DNA of 64,000 bases, taken from the NCBI GenBank assembly GCA_905221605.1, contig CAJNDS010002189.1:471472-535471 (forward strand), read 5' to 3'. Each line of letters opens with the position of its first letter. Position 1 is the stretch's first letter. Both the position numbers and the translations under genes were made by a program. The notes beneath the pieces were generated by a model. That model was not told where the DNA came from. It worked only from the letters and a program-made list of their open reading frames with translations, and made no database searches. Source of the DNA: Symbiodinium natans. Lineage: Eukaryota; Sar; Dinophyceae; Suessiales; Symbiodiniaceae. Below are positions 33,001 through 38,280 of the stretch, one piece after another.

Positions 33001-33638
33001 CCCCCACCCTAAACCCTAGCCCTACACCCCAAACCCTATTGACCCTGTGAATCCTATAGGCCCCGAAATCAGTAGTTCGAGATTCCAGGCTCCCATATTT
33101 CAAGGAGCCCGTTGCTTGTTTGCCAGGAGCTGATCGCGCAAACGGCGGATCCTTCGAAGGAAGGGGGGGGGGGGGCCAGCGGGACCATGCGAGAGAGAGA
33201 CAGAGAGAGAGCCTGGGGGTTTAGGGTTTAGGATTAGGGGTTTAGAATCTCGGGCTGTGCGGGTTTAGAGGGATGTCCCGGGCTCGAAGAGCTTGTGCTG
33301 TCTTGCTTTTCTATTTTTGTTGTTCGGCTTTCGCGCGGAGACTCGCAAACAGAGAGTGAACGAGACAGGAAGCCCCTCAAGATCCCATGTTAAACTCCAA
33401 ACCCCAAACACCTAAACCCTAAACCCTAAACCCTAAACCCCCACGGCCCAAGAGCTCCAGGTGCATCAGGTCTTGCAGCTGGCTGTTCAAGAGCCTCCGC
33501 CAACACCTCCAGATCAGAGCCTGAAACAGGCAGATCCGTCAGGGTTTGAGGGGTTTAGGGCTTAGGGCTTAGGGCTTAGGGCCTGAAACAGGCAGATCCG
33601 TCAGGGTTTGAGGAGCTACCTGGAGTTGCCTTGAAAAG
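5973..33638 (+). CDS. HIF1AN: TPR-ankyrin-FIH-like asparaginyl hydroxylase, multi-exon gene model
   Basis: Overall model joining the exons listed separately. The C-terminal part is confidently a homolog of FIH, a JmjC/cupin_8 Fe(II)- and 2-oxoglutarate-dependent asparaginyl hydroxylase. Segments run in the FIH order: EKFGTHNFVL, FRWDWLKEM, HYDPQDNLFAQIAGYK, DRQSRVDFDSPD, FPRFQ, VILGPGDVL, HLPPGWWHHIEML, VVSINFWY, RRMLFQR. The iron ligands (H and D of HYD, second H of WWHH) are present. Upstream exons encode ankyrin repeats, and before them TPR-like helices. The joins 12893/13549, 13605/13866, 13920/15405, 15517/16553 and others are phase compatible, which favours a single protein. Exons are 26-113 nt and introns are filled with telomere-like arrays. 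Not resolved: the true start, the exons between 21 and 30 kb, the C-terminus, and whether the TPR part belongs to the same transcript. Confidence 0.6.
6544..6580 (+). CDS. TPR exon b
   Basis: After CTAAG the frame reads VWHANASLEAEP plus one base. Joined through a GC donor (GCGACT at 6581) to the exon at 7908 it gives SLEAEPGNLKSRYRRAAALM. That matches the inter-repeat loop and next helix of TPR proteins (LExEPGNxKxxYRRAxA). Confidence 0.6.
6744..6860. repeat. hairpin element family A, copy 2
   Basis: Same termini as 626-735 (CTAGGATGCCCAGTA... and TACTGGGCAGCCTAG) with a diverged interior, 117 bp. Confidence 0.7.
7362..7484. repeat. hairpin element family D, copy 1
   Basis: Termini ACTTGGAGGTTCCTGGGTAG and CTACCCGTGAGTCTCCAA form an inverted repeat. 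Further copies lie at 15924-16018, 18102-18203, 21951-22056 and 60417-60569. Confidence 0.65.
7749..7872. repeat. hairpin element family C, copy 1
   Basis: Starts TTGGGATGTTCC and ends GGAGCATCCCAA. Other copies are at 12449-12549 and 52033-52136. All share the internal motif ACTAACAG(C/T)CC or its like. Confidence 0.7.
7908..7972 (+). CDS. TPR exon c
   Basis: The acceptor is TTGCAG. The frame reads NLKSRYRRAAALMHLNRRGN after two bases carried over from the previous exon. It ends directly at a TTTAGGG run, so the telomere-like repeat itself would supply a GTTTAG donor. Confidence 0.6.
8262..8354. repeat. hairpin element GTCAAAATCATGGTCCC
   Basis: The left arm GCTGTCAAAATCATGGTCCC pairs with GGGATCATAATTTTGACAAC at the right. 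About 93 bp, a single copy here, with no coding capacity. Confidence 0.6.
8406..8468 (+). CDS. TPR exon d
   Basis: The frame reads EAEADLRAILTQEPRGLAAH, matching the TPR pattern EAEADLRxILxxEP seen in FKBP-type TPR proteins. The exact acceptor is uncertain: GGCAG at 8405 or AGAG at 8416. The phase with the previous exon fits the second better. Confidence 0.55.
8521..8622. repeat. hairpin element family B, copy 1
   Basis: A 102-bp near-perfect palindrome: AAGGCTCCATGTACCC at one end, GGGTACATGGAGCCTT at the other, and long internal arms around AGTAGATACCTAGGCCTTAA. It is almost identical to 12039-12140, which suggests recent spread. Confidence 0.85.
8728..8795. repeat. dispersed repeat family G (first of about seven copies)
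   Basis: A conserved roughly 70-90 bp block of the form GGGACATTTTGTGTTTTCCC ... TTTTTCAGAGGG ... GGGGCCAACCT. It recurs near 10905, 21085, 22440, 37085, 51826 and 60234. It is not an obvious hairpin, so it may be a different class of short mobile element or a SINE fragment. Confidence 0.6.
8809..8894. repeat. CCCTAAA array
   Basis: About ten perfect CCCTAAA units just upstream of the exon at 8907; a TTTAGGG block follows that exon. Confidence 0.9.
8907..8974 (+). CDS. probable ankyrin-type exon
   Basis: Between a perfect CCCTAAA block and a TTTAGGG block. One frame reads VGRGNGDAQRLLRCARSPAP, resembling the second helix of an ankyrin repeat (xxGDxxxLLxxA). The acceptor is CTTAG and a GA donor (GATTTA) follows. 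The frame is not proven: another frame is also open. Confidence 0.4.
9500..9960. other. stretch with CAC- and GACGAC-rich tracts, no clear gene
   Basis: Holds simple CACACCA-like and GACGACGATGACGACGATGA-like tracts (about 9680-9790). The moderately long open frames on both strands depend on these tracts, and I do not call a gene. The ankyrin exon starts at 9964. Confidence 0.4.
9964..10028 (+). CDS. ankyrin repeat exon 1
   Basis: The frame reads RRDAQGRTALHLAVLEQE. DAQGRTALHLAV is the near-canonical start of an ankyrin repeat (DxxGxTALHLAA). A GC donor (GCCTGC) follows in phase 0. Confidence 0.75.
10222..10287. repeat. CCCTAAA array
   Basis: Perfect telomere-type units in the C-rich orientation, inside the intron between ankyrin exons 1 and 2. 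Confidence 0.9.
10398..10500. repeat. hairpin element family F, copy 1
   Basis: The pattern GGGGATTTCCGAAATTAGGGG ... TCATTTCGTAAACCCC is an imperfect inverted repeat of about 100 bp. Clear relatives are at 24269-24345, 25257-25368, 42404-42508 and 54864-54957; weaker ones are near 16035, 18040 and 19195. Confidence 0.6.
11190..11246 (+). CDS. ankyrin repeat exon 2
   Basis: After TTGAG the frame reads CPGLVEALLDAGAEAPTP, the second ankyrin helix and loop (xxVxxLLxAGAxxxxxT). The donor is GAGGGT or the adjoining GTTTAG, immediately before a TTTAGGG block. Joined to the next exon it gives ...TPLHLAAVEGR. Confidence 0.7.
11705..11744 (+). CDS. ankyrin repeat exon 3
   Basis: The acceptor is ATGCAG. 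The frame reads TPLHLAAVEGRTQ, the ankyrin core tetrapeptide TPLH with its first helix. A GC donor (GCAAGC) follows in phase 0. Confidence 0.75.
12039..12140. repeat. hairpin element family B, copy 2
   Basis: 102 bp, with only one or two differences from the copy at 8521-8622 and the same long inverted arms. Confidence 0.85.
12449..12549. repeat. hairpin element family C, copy 2
   Basis: Starts TTGGGATGTTCCCCC and ends GGGGAACATCCCAA, a better-preserved inverted repeat than copy 1. Confidence 0.75.
12838..12893 (+). CDS. ankyrin repeat exon 4
   Basis: After GCGAG the frame reads FGRSPLYYAAQGNHKDVV: ankyrin GRSPLxxAAxxGHxDVV. The GC donor (GCGCCT) is in phase 0, and the next exon continues ALLVDRGHAD, completing the repeat. 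Confidence 0.75.
13549..13605 (+). CDS. ankyrin repeat exon 5 / junction to FIH part
   Basis: Exactly 19 codons reading ALLVDRGHADQSILFHALK between GTGAG and a GC donor (GCCCGA). Phase 0 on both sides lets it join DVV upstream and EKFGTHNF downstream. It could alternatively be a diverged N-terminal FIH segment. Confidence 0.65.
13784..13849. repeat. CCCTAAA array before exon
   Basis: Nine or so perfect CCCTAAA units 17 bases upstream of the FIH exon at 13866; TTTAGGG units begin right after that exon. Confidence 0.9.
13866..13920 (+). CDS. HIF1AN: FIH-like exon, N-terminal part
   Basis: Between a CCCTAAA block (13790-13848) and a TTTAGGG block. The frame reads EKFGTHNFVLHDWPEYNG, which aligns with the FIH segment LQENIGNGDFSVYSAS by the pattern LxExxGxxxF. 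The GC donor (GCTGGA) leaves one base that completes Arg with the next exon. Confidence 0.6.
14505..14695. repeat. TTTATAGGG array
   Basis: A 9-base variant of the telomere unit, TTTATAGGG, with some GGGTCTATA and TATATATA interruptions. The same unit (as CCCTATAAA) is what the retrotransposon at 42766 is embedded in. Confidence 0.9.
15266..15388. repeat. CCCTAAA array before exon
   Basis: About 16 units with two small interruptions (AAAGTAAAAA, AACAATAAA), ending 17 bases before the exon at 15405. A TTTAGGG block (15518-15580) follows the exon. Confidence 0.9.
15405..15517 (+). CDS. HIF1AN: FIH-like exon
   Basis: The acceptor is CGACAG. The frame reads RKKGGFPTCHCEAWESARK and then ILRDYAGVKGVRGQGAEE. 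The F...E.W...RK..L pattern fits the FIH region before the double-stranded beta-helix. The exon ends at GAG|GTTTAG, the donor formed by the following telomere-like run. Phase 0 into the next exon. Confidence 0.6.
15924..16018. repeat. hairpin element family D, copy 2
   Basis: ACTTGGAGGTTCATGG at the left and CCTGAACCTCCAAGT at the right. Confidence 0.7.
16553..16609 (+). CDS. HIF1AN: FIH-like exon
   Basis: The acceptor is TGTGCAG. The frame reads VAKDIQSFRWDWLKEMMGP, matching the FIH stretch around the FNWNWINK helix. A GC donor (GCGCTT) follows in phase 0. Confidence 0.7.
17384..17416 (+). CDS. HIF1AN: FIH-like exon before HxD
   Basis: Eleven codons, MCQLFCGQLGW, corresponding to the SNLLLIG strand that precedes the iron-binding HxD in FIH. 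It ends directly in GTTTAGGG, again a telomere-repeat donor. Confidence 0.55.
17417..17660. repeat. TTTATAGGG array
   Basis: About 24 units of TTTATAGGG preceded and followed by TTTAGGG units, starting directly at the end of the FIH exon at 17416. Confidence 0.95.
18102..18203. repeat. hairpin element family D, copy 3
   Basis: ACTTGAAGGTTCATGGGTAG ... ATACCCATGAACATCCAAGT, inverted termini around an AT-rich centre. Confidence 0.7.
18399..18428 (+). CDS. HIF1AN: FIH exon with iron-binding HxD
   Basis: The frame reads GFSPCHYDPQ, matching the FIH motif TPAHYDEQQ. His and Asp of HYD are the first two Fe(II) ligands of the facial triad. The donor is GACAGG (GA type). Joined to the next exon it gives HYDPQDNLFAQIAGYK. 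Confidence 0.8.
18941..18982 (+). CDS. HIF1AN: FIH exon, core strand
   Basis: The acceptor is GAACAG. The frame reads DNLFAQIAGYKSGP, very close to FIH NFFAQIKGYK, in which the Lys binds 2-oxoglutarate. The exact end is uncertain; GA donors exist at 18983 and after GAG. A TTTAGGG block follows at 18993. Confidence 0.8.
19284..19313. repeat. poly-C run
   Basis: About 30 C in a row inside a family F-like hairpin element (about 19190-19335). Confidence 0.8.
20358..20450 (+). CDS. exon-like GC-rich segment, unassigned
   Basis: Bracketed by a long CCCTAAA block (20216-20345) and a perfect TTTAGGG block (20452-20555). One frame reads PRGLAGALRDFDTPALDAEG and continues HQGHLGLVRE. Composition is strongly coding-like, but I recognise no family, and a place in FIH is not evident. 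Confidence 0.4.
20449..20555. repeat. TTTAGGG array
   Basis: About 15 perfect TTTAGGG units after the exon-like segment at 20358-20450; that segment is preceded by CCCTAAA/CCCGAAA units (20216-20345). Confidence 0.95.
20909..20989 (+). CDS. HIF1AN: possible FIH-like exon
   Basis: The frame reads IPPRRHLGQRRQFEEFLPLG and then AIPTTSG. The PP...QFE pattern resembles FIH FPPDQFECLYPYPVHH, which lies between GYK and DRQS. A GA donor (GATTCG) follows in phase 0 and a TTTAGGG block starts near 21003. Similarity is loose. Confidence 0.4.
21951..22056. repeat. hairpin element family D, copy 4
   Basis: ACTTGGAGGTTCGTGG ... GTTAACCTCCAAGT. Confidence 0.65.
22893..23050. repeat. 20-bp tandem array (CCCATTATAAGCCCTTAATT)
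   Basis: About eight copies of a 20-base unit with small changes (CTAAG/TAAG/TGAG). It appears to have arisen from CCCTTAA-like telomere variants. Confidence 0.85.
23614..23725. repeat. CCCTAAA array
   Basis: C-rich units. After an exon-like segment of about 85 bases (one frame PQPEPPPGPKICWHYPGKRS) a G-rich TTTAGGG array follows at 23804-23950. This is the same bracket arrangement as around proven exons. Confidence 0.85.
25812..25881 (+). CDS. exon-like segment, unassigned
   Basis: Between CCCTAAA (25682-25765) and TTTAGGG (25899-25940) blocks. The frame reads MTYFGGGLLVGGVATALRRS, then VQ, with a GA donor (GATGTG) or further DVGLGW. Small-residue-rich, possibly a membrane segment. No family recognised. 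Confidence 0.4.
27076..27175 (+). CDS. Ala/Lys/Pro-rich exon, unassigned
   Basis: Acceptor GCCAG and a GT donor (GTGTTG). The frame reads EPKTAAAAAAAGAGAAAKGL, then PKFKAKAKPKAGFG, 33 codons of strongly coding composition. It looks like a basic low-complexity tail, as in linker-histone-like or RNA-binding proteins. Its gene is unknown. Confidence 0.5.
28425..28493 (+). CDS. exon-like segment, unassigned
   Basis: Preceded by a poly-C run and CCCTAAA units. One frame reads ARALVLAICDCAASPDIAPG. Weak evidence; no family recognised. Confidence 0.25.
29485..29552. repeat. TTTAGGG array
   Basis: Nine perfect units after a short exon-like piece reading SGTSAAFIRGRSTILRHWI. Confidence 0.9.
30082..30114 (+). 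CDS. HIF1AN: FIH exon DRQSRVDFDSP
   Basis: Acceptor TTGCAG. The eleven codons are nearly identical to the FIH stretch DRQSQVDFDNP. The GA donor (GACACC) gives DFDSP|DLAAFPRF on joining the next exon, as in FIH PDxxxFPNF. Confidence 0.85.
30728..30778 (+). CDS. HIF1AN: FIH exon DLAAFPRFQ
   Basis: Acceptor TTTGCAG. The frame reads DLAAFPRFQELRGQALE, matching FIH DYERFPNFQNVVGYET. A GA donor (GAGGGA) follows in phase 0. Confidence 0.8.
31400..31425 (+). CDS. HIF1AN: FIH micro-exon VILGPGDVL
   Basis: Only 26 nt between TCACAG and a GT donor (GTCCGC). It encodes VILGPGDV plus two bases completing Leu with the next exon. The FIH equivalent is VVGPGDVL, the strand leading to the distal iron-ligand His. 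Confidence 0.85.
31809..31847. repeat. poly-G tract in FIH intron
   Basis: About 27 G in a row (31812-31838) followed by GTGGTGGGGGGG, ending less than 20 bases before the acceptor of the GWWHH exon. Confidence 0.85.
31864..31921 (+). CDS. HIF1AN: FIH exon with distal His (GWWHHIEM)
   Basis: After GCGAG, one base completes Leu and then HLPPGWWHHIEMLPSPSDE follows. FIH has YIPMYWWHHIESL; the second His is the third Fe(II) ligand. The acceptor lies about 20 bases after a long poly-G tract. GT donor (GTGGGT), phase 0. Confidence 0.9.
32397..32450 (+). CDS. HIF1AN: FIH exon VVSINFWY
   Basis: Acceptor TGGCAG. The frame reads VVSINFWYPPPTWFRGNL, corresponding to FIH TVNFWYKGAPTPKR. A phase-0 GC donor (GCGCAG) fits the next exon; a canonical GTGAGA at 32458 is the alternative. 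Confidence 0.85.
32661..32708 (+). CDS. HIF1AN: FIH C-terminal helix exon
   Basis: Acceptor CTTGCAG. The frame reads RPLYGVRRMLFQRCVE, which fits the C-terminal FIH dimerisation helix region (MRNIEKMLGEAL). A GC donor (GCGAGA) in phase 0 joins to ELIAQTADPSK. Confidence 0.65.
33127..33159 (+). CDS. HIF1AN: FIH C-terminal exon
   Basis: Acceptor TGCCAG. The frame reads ELIAQTADPSK, resembling EALGNPQEVG near the FIH C-terminus. A GA donor (GAAGGG) follows in phase 0. Confidence 0.6.
33461..33529 (+). CDS. C-terminal exon, first half
   Basis: Acceptor CTCCAG after a CCCTAAA block. The frame reads VHQVLQLAVQEPPPTPPDQS and then LKQ. It runs into a 33-bp duplicated segment. If spliced at the duplicated CAG|GC sites the frame continues at 33592. 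Confidence 0.5.
33530..33591 (+). other. predicted 62-nt GC-AG intron inside a direct duplication
   Basis: A 33-base segment (33519-33551) recurs exactly at 33581-33613, separated by TTTAGGG/CTTAGGG units. Using CAG|GCAGAT in both copies as donor and acceptor removes 62 nt and restores a single copy of the coding segment in frame. Without splicing, the frame meets TAG at about 33563. Confidence 0.55.
33592..33638 (+). CDS. C-terminal exon, second half
   Basis: Continues ADPSGFEELPGVALK in frame after the 62-nt intron and ends at a GTTTAG donor next to a TTTATAGGG/TTTAGGG run. The true terminus of the protein was not found. Confidence 0.45.
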
Positions 33639-34740
33639 GTTTAGAGTTTATAGGGTTTAGGGTTTAGGGAACTTACCAATAGTTGAGGTACATACCTCCT
33701 TTTTTCAGGGTATGTCGGATACTCTAGGTCGGGCTTGTAGGGCTTATAGGCACAGCCGCAAGGCTGCCAGATCTGTATGGGTCTAGTGCTTAGGGCCTAG
33801 GGCTTAGGGCTTAGGGTTTAGGGTTTCGTCTTTTTCAGGGTTTAGAGCTTCGGGTTTAGGGTTTGCGGTTGCTTGGAAGCTGCTTTTCCTGCAAAGAAAC
33901 ATCCTCAACCCCGAGCCCTACACGCCCACTAATTACACCTTCTTCAAGCCCAACCTGGACCTCCTTTGTGGCCGCTTTTTCAGCCAATACCATTTTGTGG
34001 TGCAAAATCAGCCTTAGGGCTGTTTTTAGTGGACCCATAAAAAAAACGCCCCAAGGTTTGTGCATCCAGGCGCCAAAACTTGAATCAGCCATAGCAGGAT
34101 TGATGCTGCAGGTCTTGCACTGTTTCATACAGGCCTATGCCGTGGCCGGTTCCCTTTCTTGTAGCATTCTGAAATCAGATGATAGCTGTTGCTACGGCTG
34201 CTGGTCTGCAGCCGTTGTCGGCGTCGCTCTTGATGCTGTTGTTGCTATTGCTGCTGATGGAATCTCTGCTCTGTTGCTGCTAGTGCGGATCTGTGCCTGT
34301 TTTATGTAGTCTCGTTGTCGGCTTTGCTGTCGTTGCCACTGGTATACAGCAGAAGGTGCAGTTCGTGTACAGTCCAGCGATCTAACCCACCTTTGCAGAC
34401 AGACCACGGCATGGATCGCCAGGGTGCACCGAACCCACATCAAGAATGCCCAGGATACGGAACTAACGCGGCATCAGGTTGCTACCATGATTTGTAATCC
34501 AAGGTACATGTACGGCTAGGTACAAATAAAATTCTATGTGCGATCGTAGTTTGCATTTGCTGTTCAGCAAAGCTCACCTAATTACACATCTTTATATACC
34601 GTTGTGCAAGCATGGGTATATAGCTTAGGGTAGGCCGGGTCTACAGGGTGCAGAAACACGGACAAAGGCGCAAAACCATACCGGCAGTACCCCGTGCGGC
34701 ATGCACGGAACGCATTTCGTGCGGATAAGCGGGGCGGGGG

Positions 34741-34855
34741 GGGGGGGGTTATGGGGGGTACGCCAGGGTACGAGGGGGTACGGGGGGGTACGCGGGGGTA
34801 AGGGGTACGGAAAAATACGCCCTCAGGTTGGGAAATACGCCCTCAGGTTGGGTCT
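34741..34855. repeat. GGGGGTACG units and a 22-bp tandem pair
   Basis: Several GGGGTACG-type units, then AAATACGCCCTCAGGTTGGG twice in direct tandem. Confidence 0.75.
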
Positions 34856-35650
34856 GGGTCGGGTACGCATGGTACTGGTTGTTTCGTGCGCATACGCGTT
34901 TTGAGCGTACATTTCGGGCAAGTTTGTGTCCCACACGCGCGCCAACGCGCCAAGCGACCAGCATCCAGGGGCAAACGCAGCAACAGTCAAGGCACCCCGA
35001 GCAGTCGAAGCTAGTGTGCGCGTGAACCTGGCAGGGACTGACTCAGAGCCGGCGCAGCAGGAAACCTGCCGGAAGTTATCGCACCTTGATGACTTCCAGC
35101 CCTTAACCACCCCGGGAGTTTAAAGGATGTCCACTACGGTTTAGGGGCTACAGGGGTCCACAAGTGGCGAAAACACTGAGTCTGGCACCGAAATGGAGGG
35201 TGTGCAGTCCACACACGGGTGGTAGCAAGAGAATTTGGATCATTGCGCCCCATTACCCGAAACATGTCTTAACAACAAAAACAGCTTATGGACTCTGCAT
35301 GCCCCGCTTCTTCCTGCAAAACAGCCCCTCAGTATGTAAAGCCATTGTGTGCCGGCACATTGAGTTTCACTTGCTGTGGCTTTGTCCGGCTAGGTATCTC
35401 ACTATGCAGCGTGCCTATGTCGTGACAAATCAATCCAATCATCTGTCAAAGCAGCGCTCCATGCATGCATTGCTGCGTGTCCAGCATGATCTACTGCAAC
35501 TTTCTGAAGATGTCATTTAGGTATGTGCACTTTCAATGCATGGAGGGGTCTGACCGTCATGAGCTGCAAATTCCAAAAATTAGCCATTGCACAAGGCATT
35601 TTTGCCAAGTTTATGATCAGAACACCAAAATCAGCCACAAAGGCTAATAT

Positions 35651-35710
35651 ATCGGACATGGCTGAAATGCATCCATCTCTGCCTTTTTTTTTCAGCCATG
35701 TCTGATAAAT
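35651..35710. repeat. inverted repeat TATCGGACATGGCTGAA
   Basis: TATCGGACATGGCTGAA is followed within about 30 bases by TTCAGCCATGTCTGATA, forming a 17-bp imperfect stem. Confidence 0.7.
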
Positions 35711-35739
35711 CGGCCTCTAACGGAGGTGCAGGTAAACCC

Positions 35740-35908
35740 TAAACTCTAAACCCTAAACCGTAAACCCCAAACCTAAACCCTAAACCCTAAACCCTAAACC
35801 CTAAACCCTAAACCCTAAACCCTAAACCCTAAACCCTAAACCCTAAACCCTAAACCCTAAACCCTAAACCCTAAACCCTAAACCCTAAACCCTAAACCCT
35901 AACCCTAG
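35740..35908. repeat. CCCTAAA array
   Basis: More than 20 units, mostly perfect, ending shortly before the exon-like segment at 35931. Confidence 0.95.
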
Positions 35909-35930
35909 ACCTTACAAGGCCCTGCTGCAG

Positions 35931-35993
35931 CTCCATGTCTTCTTGAACCCTGTCTTCCCCGACCTTGGGGAGCGCAGGAAGTTCCTGGGTCGC
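35931..35993 (+). CDS. exon-like segment, unassigned
   Basis: After CTGCAG the frame reads LHVFLNPVFPDLGERRKFLG and then R. It follows a CCCTAAA array and is followed by T and G runs and TTTAGGG units. Clearly coding-like. It may belong to the 3' part of the upstream gene or to another gene. Confidence 0.5.
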
Positions 35994-37202
35994 GTTTTTT
36001 TTTTTTTTTTTTTTTTTGGGGGGGGGGGGGGGGGTTAGGGTTTAGAGTTTAGGGATTAGGCGGGGGGGGGGGGGGGGGAGGAGGGGGGGAACTTTGAAGC
36101 TTTTGCTGGGATGCTCAGCAGTTCACTTTGTGGGGGGGCTTCGGCTGCCTCAAACCCCTTTTTTAGGCAGCAAAGGGCGTTTGTTAGGGCTTTCGGGTTG
36201 ACATAGGGTTGTAGGCTTTCTGGCTGCTTCATGAAGAAAAAGGATTAAAACTCGTCCATCAGCTATGCAAGAACCGAGGGCCAAGAGCCGTGTGTTCAGA
36301 AGCAGCTGTGGTTGTCACAGTGCCAACATTGGAATTAGGACAACTTTAAGCACTCAACCCTAAATCCCTCGGGGCCCCCTTTCACCCCTAAACCCTGTGG
36401 TTTTTCAGGTCCTCCAGGCCCCCTGCTTGAGGGTTAGGGCTCAGGTTTAAAGGGGGCGGGGGGTTCATGAGTCTCTGAAGTTGCCGTGTGAAGAGCTGGT
36501 TGATGTTGCCGGTTTGGGGTTTTTAGGTGCCTAACTCGGCCGAGGCTTCTGCGAGAAGTCCTTGAGGCGGGTTTCGCAGGGGTGAGTTTGGTGTGTTAGA
36601 ACCTGGAAACCCCCGGCGAACCCGAAGCCCTAAATCTGATTTTTTTCGGGAATCAAAGGCCCTATCCAGACCAACCCGCAACGGCATCAGCAAGCCTATG
36701 AGGGCTCATGCATGGTTTGGGGTTGAGGGTTTAGGGTTCAGGGTCGAGGCTTTAGGGGGCTAGGGTCCAGGACCCCAGGTTTTTTACTCCGCCAGAGTAG
36801 GCTCGTAGCACAGCGGAAGTGACCACAGAGCTCCATGAACCACACGAATGGAGTGCTGCCTCTCAGAATGCTCCCCTGCACCCTACCTAGGAGAACCCCT
36901 AGATCTACGGTTGGAACCTGGGCCCTTAGTACGGTCCCCTACCCTTGTTGAAAAGATGTTTAGGGATCCAAGGTATGGGCCCTTATTATGTATAGTGTAT
37001 ATAAGGGCTATATAACAGGGGACCCGAATTAATGGCCCATACTTCAGATCCTCTACTATAAAATGCCCTCAGAAATGGGCAGGCCCTCACATTCTCTCTT
37101 GTTGGGTTTGGAGGATCAGCTTTAGGAACATTTTTCGAAGGGTCTTTTTGGGGCCAACCTATGATGACACGTACCGGAATTGTTGGTACACGTCCCTCTT
37201 CT

Positions 37203-37271
37203 AGTTTAGGGTTTAGGGTTTAGGGTTTAGGGTGTAGGGTTTACGGTTTAGGGTTTAGGGTTTAGGGTTTA
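37203..37271. repeat. TTTAGGG array
   Basis: About nine units with single-base variants. Confidence 0.9.
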
Positions 37272-37711
37272 TAAGGAGACTCTAGGTCAACCCCAGTCCG
37301 AATGCCAAGGGCCGCTTCCTGGCTTTGGCTTGAGAGGTTGGCACCTCTTGGGGTTTAGGACTTCCCTCAACCCTAAATCCTAAACCCTAAACCCTAAACC
37401 CTAAACCCTCTCGGCTTAGACGCAGGCTTTCGGGGGTGGAGGGCTTCCGCTCTTGCGTTGGAGTTGGTGGCTGTCGGCATCAGGAGTTACCCGGTTGAAG
37501 AAAGGCATGCGTGCCTGAATTCGGGTTTAGGGTTTGGGGTTTAGAGTTTAGGGTTTAGGATTTAGGGTTTAGGGTTTAGGGTTTAGGATTTAGGGTTTAG
37601 GGCTGAAGGATGGGTATATTTTCCCTTTTGCAAGGTTTTCTTGGTCACTCTTGGTGGACTCGAGGGTAGTGGTGGGGCATGTCTCTCTGAAGCGGGCCCT
37701 CTGCACCAAGG

Positions 37712-37793
37712 ACTGAAGGCATGCACTTGGGATTTAGGGCTTAGGGTTTAGGGTTTAGGGTTTAGGATTTAGAACTGAAGGCATGCACTTGGG
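37712..37793. repeat. 20-bp direct repeats flanking a TTTAGGG run
   Basis: ACTGAAGGCATGCACTTGGG at 37712-37731 recurs at 37774-37793, separated by TTTAGGG units. The offset is 62 bases, the same as at 33519/33581. Each copy contains AAG|GC, so a 62-nt GC-AG intron is possible. Confidence 0.75.
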
Positions 37794-38164
37794 GCCTAGA
37801 AGCAGGGCAAGTAGAGTCAGAACGGGTTGCAGCTCTGTTTGGAGTGTGTAGAACTCTACGGTTTCTTCCTAACCGCCAGAAGCCCCGAACCCGAATGAAC
37901 CTTCAAGTAGTACCCGAAACCCTAAACCCTAAACCCTAAACCCTAAACTCTAAACCCTAAACCCTAAACCCTAAAACTAAACCGAGACATGCCCCCCACG
38001 GCTTGAAGCCGCAAACGAGGCTTCAGTTGGAATGGATCCCGGATGTTCGGGCTTAGGGATATTTAGGCTTTTAAGGGGTTTGGGGTGTAGGGCTTGGGGG
38101 TTTAGGCCACAATTTAAGATTTAAGACTGAAAGCAAATCGGGAGGTACGATGAGTATACACGCT

Positions 38165-38280
38165 CGCGCACGCTGCGCCTCGGCAGCCGGGCCGGCTCAA
38201 GCCCCGGGACGTGCACGTCTGCGGTCCAAGCGGCGCACCTCGGAGTTTCCAGTCCGCGCGGTCGACCTGCAGATGCGGAA
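38165..38280. repeat. GC-rich segment shared with about 58090-58210
   Basis: Both places contain CGGCAGCCGGGCCGGC or its near copy, followed by CGGGACGTG(C/A)ACGTC. The wider context is similar in spacing, so this is a dispersed low-copy repeat or a shared exon fragment. Confidence 0.45.

Noticed and set aside
33863-34309. 148-codon open frame and opposite-strand frames
   Set aside because: No family recognised; it overlaps frames of similar length on the other strand and lies in repeat-rich DNA.
34701-35120. Several overlapping frames on both strands near 34.7-35.1 kb
   Set aside because: Partly generated by GGGTACG tandem units; no motif supports any of them.
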